Shown: piece after piece, positions 1-8,564 of the stretch | Layout of the letters: every line of letters begins with the position of its first letter | Numbering within the stretch: the first letter of the stretch is position 1 | Origin: Prado023 sp963697345 | GTDB taxonomy: Bacteria > Actinomycetota > Actinomycetes > S36-B12 > CAIYMF01 | Direction: 5' to 3' | NCBI GenBank assembly: GCA_963697345.1 | Contig: CAVONS010000007.1 | Span: 124,001-188,000 of the forward strand | Length of the DNA stretch: 64,000 nucleotides | The notes under the pieces: model-generated | What the model saw: the letters and a program-made list of their open reading frames with translations, nothing else | Database searches by the model: none | Told to the model about the DNA's origin: nothing | Program-made: the position numbers and the translations under genes

Positions 1-1
1 G

Positions 2-439
2 GTCGAGCATGTCCTGGCCAACGCAGGTTATGGGCAGTTCGAGGTCGGGACGGGCGGGCTGGAGATCGAACTGCACCGGTTGGTCGACTTCAATGCCGAC
101 AGACTCGCCTCAGATCCGGCCGTGGCAGAGCTGATCCGCCATGAAGTGATCGGTCGGGTCAGCCGAGACGCGTCGAGCCCATCCGCGCAGATCCCCGAGG
201 AGCGCCTGATCGCCGCGGCGGCGACCCAGCAGCGGTTCGGTGAGATCGCCCGGGCCGCCGGGGAGGAGTACGACCAGCCCACGGGGGATCTGGGGCGCCT
301 GTTCGCCCTGGCACATATGGGGCTGATCATCGAGGCCCTCGAAGATCCCGACGTCGACCGCTACCGCAGGGATGCCCACTTCCTGGTGGACTCCGTGGTC
401 GAGTTCGCCCACCCCCGCCCCCGCGACCGGCGGGCTTGA
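2..439 (+). CDS. TetR-like transcriptional regulator, C-terminal part (5' truncated by window edge)
   Basis: An open frame enters from the window's left edge and stops with TGA at 437-439. About 145 residues are visible. The visible part is mostly helical and acidic and resembles the ligand-binding C-terminal half of TetR/AcrR regulators. The N-terminal helix-turn-helix that would prove this is outside the window, so the family is an inference from helix pattern and length. The gene is convergent with dosS, 50 bases away, and is probably not part of that operon. The 440-489 gap holds GC-rich short inverted repeats such as GGGCC-CA-GGCCC that could act as a weak two-way terminator. Confidence 0.5.
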   Translation, partial: VEHVLANAGYGQFEVGTGGLEIELHRLVDFNADRLASDPAVAELIRHEVIGRVSRDASSPSAQIPEERLIAAAATQQRFGEIARAAGEEYDQPTGDLGRLFALAHMGLIIEALEDPDVDRYRRDAHFLVDSVVEFAHPRPRDRRA

Positions 440-489
440 CGCGGGTTCTGGACATCCGCCAGCCTGCCGCCGGGCCCAGGCCCTGCGGC

Positions 490-2160
490 TCAGCCGAGTG
501 GGACACGCCAGCTCAGGACCGAGCCGCCGCCCGACCTGCGCATGATCGTGCAGGACCCGCCGTAGCGGGCGGCTCGCTCGGCGAGGTTCACCAGGCCGGA
601 CCGCCGGCCGAGCTCCTCGGGGATGCCGACCCCGTCGTCGGTGACCTGGAGCAGGACCGCATCCTGTTCCACGGCCACCAGGACCTCCACATGCTCGGCC
701 TGGGCATGTTTGGCCACGTTGGCCAGGGCCTCGCGCAGCGCGCCGAGGAGATCCGCGGCCAGCCCGTCGTCGACGAGGGCATCAACGGTCCCCATGAAGC
801 GCGTGGAGGGTGCGTGGCCCAGCACGACCGCCGCTGCGGCGGCCTCCTCGAGGACCCGCCCGCGGACGCCGCCCACAGCATGGCCCACCGGCTGGTGCAG
901 CTCGAAGATCGTGGCGCGGATCTCCTTGACCGTGGTGTCCAGGGCATCCACCGCGGACTCGAGCCGGTCGACGACGGGCTGTGGCGTCTCCTGGACACGG
1001 GCTGCCCCGGACAGCGAGATCCCGGTGGCGAAGAGCCGCTGGATCACCAGGTCGTGCAGATCCCTGGCGATCCGGTCGCGCTCCTCGAGCAGCACGATGC
1101 GCTCCTTCTCCAGTCGACCGCGGGCGAGCATCAGGGCCAGAGCTGCCTGGTCGGCGCAGTTGGCGGCCAGCTCACGCTGCTCGGCGCTCAGCGTGGCCCC
1201 CGGTCGGGGGACGAGGGCAAGGACGCCCAGTGCGTCATCGGGGGTGCGCAGCGGTAGGGCGAGCACGGGGATCTCATCGGGTTCGGGCGCCTCGGCGTCC
1301 AGATGGCCCACGAGTCGTTCCACGCCCTCGGTGATCTCCTGTGTGGCGTAGCACCGTGCGATCGGACCCTCCTTGTCGACCGCGGCCCCCCGCCAGCGGG
1401 CCAACCCCGTGTCATCCGTGGGGTGATCGGCCCCCGCGACGCGCCAGCGGGACGCCCGCGCGCCCGGCTCGAGGTCGCTGATCACGATCTCCACACGCAG
1501 GACCCCTGCCGGAGAGGGCAGGGCCACGATGCCCGCCCGGGCATGGACCAGTTCGGCGGCCCGCGTGGTGCCCAGCTCGAGGACCTCGCCGGCGTCGGCC
1601 CCTTCGAGCACGGCTGCGTGCATGTCGGCCACCGCGGTCTGCCAGCGCTCGCGCATCACCGACCGCTCGTACAGCCGGGCGTTGTCGATCGCCACCCCGG
1701 CGGCCGCGGCCAGCGCCGTGACGATCCGCTCGTCCGCGGTGCTGAACCCCTCTGCCCCACGCTTGTCAGTCAGGTAGAGGTTGCCGAACACCTGCCCGCG
1801 CACCTTCACCGGAACACCCAGGAAGGACCTCATCTCGGGGTGGCCCGGCGGGAAGCCGACCGCCGAGGGGTGGCTGGTCATGTCGTCGAGCCGGAGGGGG
1901 ACCGGATGGGCGACCAGGAGTCCCAGGATCCCGCGTCCGCGGGGCAGGTCGCCGATCACCGCCTGGGCCGCCTGGTCGATGCCCACGTGGACGAACTCCG
2001 TGAGCTGCCCGTCGGGGCCCAGGACACCCAGGGCCCCATAGGTGGCATCCACGAGGTCCACCGCGGACTGCACGATGCGGCGCAGCGTGGCTCCCAGCTC
2101 CAGCCCGGCGGCGACGGCCACCACAGCGCTGAACAGTCCGCGCTCGTGCCCGTCAGGCAT
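490..2160 (-). CDS. dosS: DosS/DevS-type GAF-GAF sensor histidine kinase
   Basis: 556-residue cytoplasmic kinase of the DosS/DosT family, which senses O2, NO and CO through heme and phosphorylates DosR. Two GAF domains (about 5-165 and 170-345) precede a HisKA_3 dimerisation domain with phospho-acceptor H369 in DLHD, then an HATPase_c domain ending near 556. In GAF-A, H107 (in FPPGHPEMR) lines up with heme ligand H149 of M. tuberculosis DosS, and Y129 with distal Y171. DosS E87 is replaced by G45, as in DosT, which favours a direct gas sensor over a redox sensor. The N-terminus is about 40 residues shorter than DosS. The ATG at 2158-2160 overlaps the cydC stop by 8 bases, so it is translated from the ctpF-cydDC transcript. 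Its likely partner is dosR, about 20 kb away. Confidence 0.92.
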   Translation of the reverse strand: MPDGHERGLFSAVVAVAAGLELGATLRRIVQSAVDLVDATYGALGVLGPDGQLTEFVHVGIDQAAQAVIGDLPRGRGILGLLVAHPVPLRLDDMTSHPSAVGFPPGHPEMRSFLGVPVKVRGQVFGNLYLTDKRGAEGFSTADERIVTALAAAAGVAIDNARLYERSVMRERWQTAVADMHAAVLEGADAGEVLELGTTRAAELVHARAGIVALPSPAGVLRVEIVISDLEPGARASRWRVAGADHPTDDTGLARWRGAAVDKEGPIARCYATQEITEGVERLVGHLDAEAPEPDEIPVLALPLRTPDDALGVLALVPRPGATLSAEQRELAANCADQAALALMLARGRLEKERIVLLEERDRIARDLHDLVIQRLFATGISLSGAARVQETPQPVVDRLESAVDALDTTVKEIRATIFELHQPVGHAVGGVRGRVLEEAAAAAVVLGHAPSTRFMGTVDALVDDGLAADLLGALREALANVAKHAQAEHVEVLVAVEQDAVLLQVTDDGVGIPEELGRRSGLVNLAERAARYGGSCTIMRRSGGGSVLSWRVPLG

Positions 2161-3973
2161 GCTCTGGCCCCTTCGTGGTCAACGTCGTGCCCTCCTCGCG
2201 GGCGATGGCCTCGGTGTACCAGCCACCGGCGGACAGCAGCTCGCCCGGGGTGCCGCGCTGGACGACGCGGCCCTCGTGGAGCACGAGCACGTCATCGCAG
2301 TGCCCAGTGTGGGCCATCCGGTGGGTGATCAGGACAACGGATCGGTCCTCGGTCGTGGCGAGCGCGGCTGCGGTGATCTGGTCGGCCATGGCGGGGTCGA
2401 GGTGCTCGCCCGGTTCGTCGAGCACGACGATCGACCGGTCGGCCAGGAGCACCCGCGCCAGCGCGATCCGTTGGGCCTGGCCCCCAGAGACCGCCGACCC
2501 GTGCGCTCCCACCCAGGTGCGCATCCCCGCGGGGAGGCTGTCGACCCACGTGTCCAGTGCAGCGGACTCGATCGCCGCGCGGACCTGCTGCTCGCTGGCA
2601 TCGCGGTTGGCCAGGCGCAGGTTCTCCTCGATGGTGGTGTCGAAGAGGTGGGCCCGCTGGTCCATCGCGGTCATGGTGTGGCGGACGTCGTCCTCGTCGA
2701 GTTGGCGCACATCGGTGCCCCCGAGCGTGTAGGCACCCTCGTGATGGTCGAGCAGGCGGAGCAGGACTGCCGCGATGGTCGACTTGCCCGAGCCGCTGGC
2801 ACCCACCACCGCGATCCGCCGACCCGGCTCGAGCTGCAGGTCCACGCCCTGCACGGCATCGGAGGCGGTGCGCGGGTAGCGCGCGCTGACCCCAACGAGG
2901 CTCAGGCTCGGGGCTTGCTCCCGGGCGCGTGACTGGGTCGGCGCACCCGATCCCGGAACCTGCGCCGCAGCGGTGGCGGTGGCGGTGGCGGTGGCAGCTG
3001 CGGGCACCGGATCCGGGGAGTCCATCACCTCGAAGATCCGTTCTGCTGCTCCCGCGACCCGGGCGCGCGCGAGGGCAGCCGCCGGCATCCCGGACAGGAC
3101 GTCGGCGATGGCCAGCGGCATCAGGACCACGGTGGCCAGCCACACCCCGTTGACCTGGCCGGCACCCAGGGCGCTGGCGCCCAGCCCGATGCAGGCCACC
3201 ACAGTCAGGCCCGTCCACAGGGCGCTCAGTGCCGCACCAGCGCCGGATGCCGTCGCGGAGCGCCGATCGACCTCCGTGAGCTCGGCATCGGCCTGTGCGA
3301 TCCCCGCGACTGCTGCCTCGACGCCGGCGTAGGCCAGCAGCTCGGGAGCCGCCGACAGGCTTGTCACGACCCGTTCGGTCATGCGCCCCTCGGCTGCCGC
3401 GCGCGTGGACTGTGCTTGTGCACCGATCCGCCCCGTCAACCACGGGGACACCAGTCCGACGACGACCACCATGGCCCCCAGGGCCAGGCCGGCCGCCGGC
3501 AGGATCGCGGCGCCGATGCCCACCGCCAGCCCACCGGCGATCAGCCCCGAGGTGACCGGCAGCGCGACCCGCACGATCAGGTCCACCGAGGAGTCGACGT
3601 CCCCGACCAGCCGGGCCAGCAGGTCACCGCGCCGGTACTCACCGAGTCCCGCGGGTGACAACCTCTCCATCCGACCATAGACACCCACCCGGATCCGCGT
3701 CAGGCTCCGGAAGGCGGCATCGTGGCCCACCAGGCGCTCGGCGTACCGGAACACACCACGGCCGATCCCGAAGGCGCGCACGGCCACGATCCCGATCTGC
3801 AGGTAGAGGATCGGTGGCTGCTGCGAGGCCCGCGAGATCAACCACGCCGAGACGGCCAGGAGGCCCACCCCACACGCCAGGGACAGCGTCGCCAGGAGCA
3901 CCGCGAGTGCCAACCGGCCCCGATCCGGGTCAGCAAGCCGCCAGAGCCGACGCAGCGGACGTCCCGCGCTCAT
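2153..3973 (-). CDS. cydC: Thiol reductant ABC exporter subunit CydC
   Basis: 606-residue half-transporter that pairs with CydD to export glutathione or cysteine-type thiols, needed for assembly of cytochrome bd oxidase and periplasmic redox balance. An N-terminal ABC transmembrane domain (about 15-310) is followed by an Ala/Thr-rich linker (about 325-345) and an ATPase domain with Walker A GASGSGKST, signature VSGGQ and Walker B IVVLDEP. The ATG at 3971-3973 overlaps the cydD stop (ATGA), showing translational coupling. The linker is encoded by a 6-base repeat (separate entry). No cydA or cydB is in the window; these oxidase genes often sit just upstream of cydDC in actinobacteria, but here ctpF takes that place. 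Confidence 0.9.
   Translation of the reverse strand: MSAGRPLRRLWRLADPDRGRLALAVLLATLSLACGVGLLAVSAWLISRASQQPPILYLQIGIVAVRAFGIGRGVFRYAERLVGHDAAFRSLTRIRVGVYGRMERLSPAGLGEYRRGDLLARLVGDVDSSVDLIVRVALPVTSGLIAGGLAVGIGAAILPAAGLALGAMVVVVGLVSPWLTGRIGAQAQSTRAAAEGRMTERVVTSLSAAPELLAYAGVEAAVAGIAQADAELTEVDRRSATASGAGAALSALWTGLTVVACIGLGASALGAGQVNGVWLATVVLMPLAIADVLSGMPAAALARARVAGAAERIFEVMDSPDPVPAAATATATATAAAQVPGSGAPTQSRAREQAPSLSLVGVSARYPRTASDAVQGVDLQLEPGRRIAVVGASGSGKSTIAAVLLRLLDHHEGAYTLGGTDVRQLDEDDVRHTMTAMDQRAHLFDTTIEENLRLANRDASEQQVRAAIESAALDTWVDSLPAGMRTWVGAHGSAVSGGQAQRIALARVLLADRSIVVLDEPGEHLDPAMADQITAAALATTEDRSVVLITHRMAHTGHCDDVLVLHEGRVVQRGTPGELLSAGGWYTEAIAREEGTTLTTKGPEHA
2972..2995 (-). repeat. Hexanucleotide tandem repeat in the cydC linker
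   Basis: About four copies of GGTGGC (plus strand) encode an (Ala-Thr)n run in the linker between the CydC membrane and ATPase domains. The unit is a multiple of three, so copy-number change would alter linker length and not the reading frame. Confidence 0.75.
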
Positions 3974-5648
3974 GCGCGCACCCCGTCGAGCGCCGGCGTG
4001 AGCGTGACGACATCGTCGGCGAGCCCGATCATCGAGGCCCGGTGGGTGACGACAACGATCGTGCGCCCCCGGGCGGCCAGCGCGCTCACAGTGGCGCCGA
4101 CCTCCGCCTCGCGCGTGCCATCCAGGGCAGCCGTCGGTTCGTCGAGCAGGAGGATCGCTGGGTCAGCCAGCAGCGCACGGGCCACGCCGATCCGGCGTGC
4201 CTGCCCCACCGACACCCCCGAACCACTCTCGGTGATCGCGGCACCCAGCCCGCCGGGGAGCTCCTCGGGGTCAAGCCCCGCCGCGGCCAGTGCCGCCAGC
4301 ACGTCGGTGTCCGTGAAGCCCGTGCGGCCGAACCGGACGTTGTCGGCGACCGTCCCGGCCAGCATCGACGGGGCCTGGGGGACCCAACCGATCTGGGCGC
4401 GCCATGCCGCAGGCTCCAGGTCGGTCAGGGGGATCGCTGGGCACCACCGGCGGCCTCGAGCACCTCGACGGTTCCGCCCAGCGTTGCGCTCGGTGGGCCG
4501 ACCAGCCCGAGGAGGACCGACAGCACCGTCGACTTGCCGCAGCCCGACGGGCCGACCAGCGCCGTCACGCGGCCCGGCCGGATCTCGAAGGACGCGCCGG
4601 CCACGGCCACCCGATCACCGAAGGACACGTCCAGCGCACGGGCGCGGATCGTGACCGCCCCGGCATCGACGCGCTGTGTCCCTGCCGGGGGGGCGTCGGC
4701 CTCGAGGACCTCGAACATGCGCTCGGCCGCCCCGACACCGTCGGCAGCGGCGTGGAAGTGCTGGCCGACCAGGCGCAGGGGCAGGTAGACCTCGGGAGCC
4801 AGGATGAGCACCGCCAGGCCGGTCGAGAGCTCCATCGTTCCCTCGACCAGCCGCAGGCCGATGGCCACGGCGATGATCGCCACCGAGAGGGACGCCAGCA
4901 GCTCGAGCACCAGCGAGGAGAGGAACGAGACGCGCAGGACCCCCATCGTGCTTCGTCGGTACTGGTCGCCGACTGACCGGATCGTCGCGGCCTGGGCCTT
5001 GGCCCGGTTGAAGACCTTGAGGGTGGGAAGCCCGGCCACCACATCCAGGAAGTGGCCCGACAGCACGCCGAGCGTGGCCCACTGCCGGTCCACGCGCGCC
5101 TGGGTCGACCTGCCGATCAGGACCATGAACAGCGGGATGATCGGAACCGTCAGCGCGATGATCACCGCGGCCAGGGGATCCTGGGTCAGGATCACCGCCG
5201 TCGAGATCAGGGGGACCACCACCGCCAGGACCAGCTGCGGCAGGTACCGGGCGAAGTACACGTCCAGGGCTCCCGCGCCGCGGGTGACCAGGGTGGTGAG
5301 CTCACCCACCCCCCGCCCGCCGAGGAATGCCGGGCCGAGCCTCAGCGCGCGTTCCACGACCTGCATCCGCAACTGCGAGGTGGCACTGGCCGCGGACCGG
5401 TGCCCGATGGTCTCCGACGCCCAGCTCAGCACGGACCGACCCACGGCCACGCCGACCAGCGCGACCAGGGTGGGGGTGAGCTCGGCCACGCCGGCGCCGT
5501 CCTGGAAGGCGCGCGTGACCGCACTGGCGATCAGGAATGCCTGGGCGACCAGGAGCAGCGCTGACAGGGTCCCGATCAGGACCGAGGCCACCAGGAACCC
5601 CCGGGTGGCGCGTGCATGCCTGAGCAGGCGCGGGTCCAGGGGCTTCAC
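3970..5648 (-). CDS. cydD: Thiol reductant ABC exporter subunit CydD, interrupted by a 1-base frameshift
   Basis: Partner of CydC in the CydDC thiol exporter. The first frame (GTG start at 5646-5648) encodes the membrane domain and Walker A GPSGCGKST, then stops after residue 407. The second frame (from about 4430 to 3970) supplies WRAQIGWVPQ, the ABC signature VSVGQ and Walker B ILLLDEP. Joining them needs one extra base, best placed in the five-G run at 4428-4432, and gives about 559 residues, normal for CydD. The start is 3 bases after the ctpF stop and the end overlaps cydC, so the operon is intact. A homopolymer indel in the assembly is the likeliest cause; a real mutation or programmed slippage is less likely. 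Confidence 0.85.
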
Positions 5649-5651
5649 GGG

Positions 5652-8405
5652 TCAATTCTGAACCACGGCCCGCGGACCCGGCGATCCCGCGTCGTCCTGC
5701 TCGCGTGCGCGCCGGTTGGTGGCGACAACACGGAAGGCCTTCTCGACCTCGACGATCGCGAACGCCACCAGCGCCAGCCCCACCACGGGCGCCCAGGCGG
5801 CCGCGCTGATCGGGGCGGACCCGAACAGCGAGTTCATGACCGGGGCGTAGGTGAAGAACGCCTGGAGCAGGACCTGGATCGCCACTCCCAGGAGGAGCCG
5901 TGGGTTGCTGAACCAGCCCACGCTGCCCGCCCACTGCGTCAACGTCCGGCAGTTGAACAGGTAGGACATCTCGACCAGGACGAAGGCGTTCACCGCCACG
6001 GTCCGGGCAACCTCGATCGAGCTGCCCGTGGCCACCTGGTACTGGAAGAGCCCGAAGGCCCCCACGACCATGATGGCCGAGACCATGACGATCCGGCTGA
6101 CCAGGATCCGGGTGAGGATCGGCTGGCCGGGATCCCGTGGAGGGCGATGCATGATGTTGAGCTCACCGGGCTCGAAGGCCAGCATGATCCCGAGGGCGAC
6201 GGCCGTGGTCATGTTGACCCACAGGATCTGGACCGGCGTGATCGGCAGCGTGGTCCCCGCGGCGATCGCTGCCACGATCACCAACCCCTCGCCCAGGCTC
6301 GTGGGCAGCGCCCAGGTGATGAACTTGGTCAGGTTGTCGAAGACACCACGGCCCTCCTCGACCGCGGCCTCGATGGTGGCGAAGTTGTCGTCGGTCAGGA
6401 TCATGTCCGCGGAGTCCTTGGCCACCTCGGAGCCGACCATGCCCATCGCCACGCCGATGTCTGCCTGCTTGAGGGCCGGCGCGTCGTTGACGCCATCCCC
6501 GGTCATGGCCACGACCTCGTTGCGCGACTGCAGCGCGAGCACGATCCGCAGCTTCTGCTCGGCAGTGACCCGGGCGAAGACGTGGGTCGCCTCGATCAGC
6601 GCGGGCAGGTCCTGGTCGGCCACGGCATCGAGCTCCCGGCCCGTCACGACGCTCGGAGGCACTCCCGGGCCGGCCAGGCCCACGTCGGCGCCGATCGCCG
6701 CCCCGGTGGCCGGGTGGTCGCCGGTGATCATCTTCACCGAGATCCCGGCTGTCAGGCAGCGCTCGACGGAGGTGATCGCCTCCGGACGTGCGGGGTCGAT
6801 GAGGCACGCCAGGGCCAGCAGCGTCAGGCCGCCGGACTCGAGGGCGCCCTCGGGGTCCACATCCGGCGCGACCTGCCCGCGCACGAGGGCGAGGACGCGC
6901 AGGGCTCGCCCGGCGAGCTCCTCGGCGCGAGCCAGCACGGCTTCGAGATCGAGTGCCGCCGTGGTCCCGTCGGGGCGCAGCACGTCGGCGCACAGGGGCG
7001 CGAGTCGCTCGACGGCGCCCTTGGCCAGCAGGACCGCGGTCCCGGGGCCGAACGACTCCGGGGCCGCCTGCAGGGTGGCCATGTAGCGACGCGAGGTCTC
7101 GAAGGGGACCTCGTCCAGGCGCGGCCACGCCTGCTCCAGGTCGGCCAGGGACAGGCCGGCCTCGTGCGCGGCGACCAGCAGGGCCGTCTCGGTGGGGTCC
7201 CCCGCGGTGGTCACTGCGCCGTCGGACACCTCCAGGTCGGCGTTGTTGCACAGGGACGCGGCAGCCAGGCAGGCCGTGAGTGGGTCCTCGGCCAGCGGGC
7301 CGTCCAGGGGTGCGCTCCGAGTCGCGATGCTCGAGGGATCCACCTCCGTGCCGTGGATGTCCAGGGTGACCAGTGCCATCTGGTTGCGTGTGAGCGTCCC
7401 GGTCTTGTCGGTGCAGACCACGGTGGTGGAGCCCAGGGCCTCGACCGCCGGCAGGTGCCGGATGATCGCGTTGCGCCGCGCCATCCGGCTCACCCCGATG
7501 GCCAGGGTGATCGTGACTGCGGCCGGCAGGCCCTCGGGGATCGCCCCCACGGCCAGGGCGACCGCGGCCGTGACCATGTAGCCGACCGACTCCCCGCGAG
7601 CGACGCCCACGGCGAACGTCACGGCAGCCAGGATGAGGATCAGCCAGGTCAGCCACTTGCTGAACACGCCCAGCTTGCGGGTGAGGGGCGTCTGCACGCC
7701 TGTGGCCTCGCCGACGAGCTGCTGGATCCGCCCGATCTCGGTCCGCGTCCCGGTCGCGACGACGAGTCCGGAGGCCTGCCCGCGGATCACCAGCGTGCCC
7801 GAGTAGGCCATGTTGACCCGGTCGGCGAGGTCGGTCTCGTGGGCCACCGCCATGGCGTGCTTGCCCACCGGCACCGACTCCCCGGTCAGCATCGACTCGT
7901 CGGCGGTCATCTCATGCACGGACGTGAGCCGGATGTCGGCCGGCACGCGGTTTCCCGCCTCCATCACGACGAGGTCCCCGGGCACGAGCCCCACGGAGTC
8001 GATCTCGCGAGCAGCGCCGCCGCGGACCACACGGGCGCTGGTCCGGGTCATCGCGGACAGGGCCTGCAGCGCGGTGTCGGCGCGCGATTCCTGGATGTAG
8101 CCGACCACCGCGTTGATCAGGACCACTCCCATGATCACGGCGGCGTCCACCGTCTCGCCGAGCAGCGCGGTCACCGCCGCCGCGCCCAGCAGCACGTAGA
8201 TCAACGGGTGGTTGAACTGGCTGAGCCACCTGCGCAGGGCACTGGGCCCCTTGACGGGAGGCAGCTCGTTGGGCCCGAAGCGGTCGAGGCGGTCAGCAGC
8301 CTCCTGGGCGCTGAGGCCCGTGGTCGCATCGGTTCCCAGGAGCAGGACGACCTCGGACACCGGGACATGGTGGTGCGCCGTCGCCTCGGCTCGTTCCGGG
8401 GCCAC
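5652..8405 (-). CDS. ctpF: P-type cation-transporting ATPase, CtpF-like
   Basis: 917-residue P2-type (Ca2+/Mn2+-like) ATPase of the plasma membrane. Features in order: N-terminal cation-ATPase domain opening with a TAHHHVPVSEVVLLL stretch very like M. tuberculosis CtpF, TGES actuator motif, phosphorylation site DKTGTLT, hinge MTGDGVNDAP, and C-terminal membrane helices. CtpF in M. tuberculosis belongs to the DosR regulon. The start is GTG at 8403-8405, chosen because GGAGG lies 9 bases upstream and the N-terminus matches CtpF; the frame is open further upstream but that part is not family-like. A DosR-type box lies 66 bases upstream of the start. It is first in the operon ctpF-cydD-cydC-dosS. 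Confidence 0.9.
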   Translation of the reverse strand: MAPERAEATAHHHVPVSEVVLLLGTDATTGLSAQEAADRLDRFGPNELPPVKGPSALRRWLSQFNHPLIYVLLGAAAVTALLGETVDAAVIMGVVLINAVVGYIQESRADTALQALSAMTRTSARVVRGGAAREIDSVGLVPGDLVVMEAGNRVPADIRLTSVHEMTADESMLTGESVPVGKHAMAVAHETDLADRVNMAYSGTLVIRGQASGLVVATGTRTEIGRIQQLVGEATGVQTPLTRKLGVFSKWLTWLILILAAVTFAVGVARGESVGYMVTAAVALAVGAIPEGLPAAVTITLAIGVSRMARRNAIIRHLPAVEALGSTTVVCTDKTGTLTRNQMALVTLDIHGTEVDPSSIATRSAPLDGPLAEDPLTACLAAASLCNNADLEVSDGAVTTAGDPTETALLVAAHEAGLSLADLEQAWPRLDEVPFETSRRYMATLQAAPESFGPGTAVLLAKGAVERLAPLCADVLRPDGTTAALDLEAVLARAEELAGRALRVLALVRGQVAPDVDPEGALESGGLTLLALACLIDPARPEAITSVERCLTAGISVKMITGDHPATGAAIGADVGLAGPGVPPSVVTGRELDAVADQDLPALIEATHVFARVTAEQKLRIVLALQSRNEVVAMTGDGVNDAPALKQADIGVAMGMVGSEVAKDSADMILTDDNFATIEAAVEEGRGVFDNLTKFITWALPTSLGEGLVIVAAIAAGTTLPITPVQILWVNMTTAVALGIMLAFEPGELNIMHRPPRDPGQPILTRILVSRIVMVSAIMVVGAFGLFQYQVATGSSIEVARTVAVNAFVLVEMSYLFNCRTLTQWAGSVGWFSNPRLLLGVAIQVLLQAFFTYAPVMNSLFGSAPISAAAWAPVVGLALVAFAIVEVEKAFRVVATNRRAREQDDAGSPGPRAVVQN

Positions 8406-8470
8406 TGGGCGACACCTCCTTGCGGATCCGTCCTCCTTCCACCGTCGCCTGCCGGATGTGGTGGGGGCAA

Positions 8471-8484
8471 GGGACCTTCGCCCT
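8471..8484 (-). promoter_or_regulatory. Candidate DosR box upstream of ctpF
   Basis: GGGAC-CTTC-GCCCT on the plus strand, against the mycobacterial core GGGAC-N4-GTCCC (8 of 10 half-site bases). It lies in the 159-base ctpF/antiporter divergent region, 66 bases from the ctpF GTG, a normal distance for DosR activation. The rest of this region shows only the ctpF ribosome binding site. Confidence 0.6.
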
Positions 8485-8564
8485 GACCCCAGACATCCCC
8501 GGTCGGCGGCGCTGGTGGGCACCTGCGAGTTGATCCGGATGTCCGGTTGCGGCAGGGTCAGGGT

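Noticed and set aside
5645..5659. TCACGGGTCAATTCT shared by the cydD start and the menF start (54491-54505)
   Set aside because: A 15-base identity is within chance in 64 kb of skewed composition; at cydD it spans the ctpF stop codon, so it is coding there.
5616..8486. A 956-codon open frame on the plus strand over ctpF
   Set aside because: It is a GC-rich shadow: composition follows the codon bias of ctpF, with no recognisable domain, and the minus-strand frame is a full P-type ATPase.
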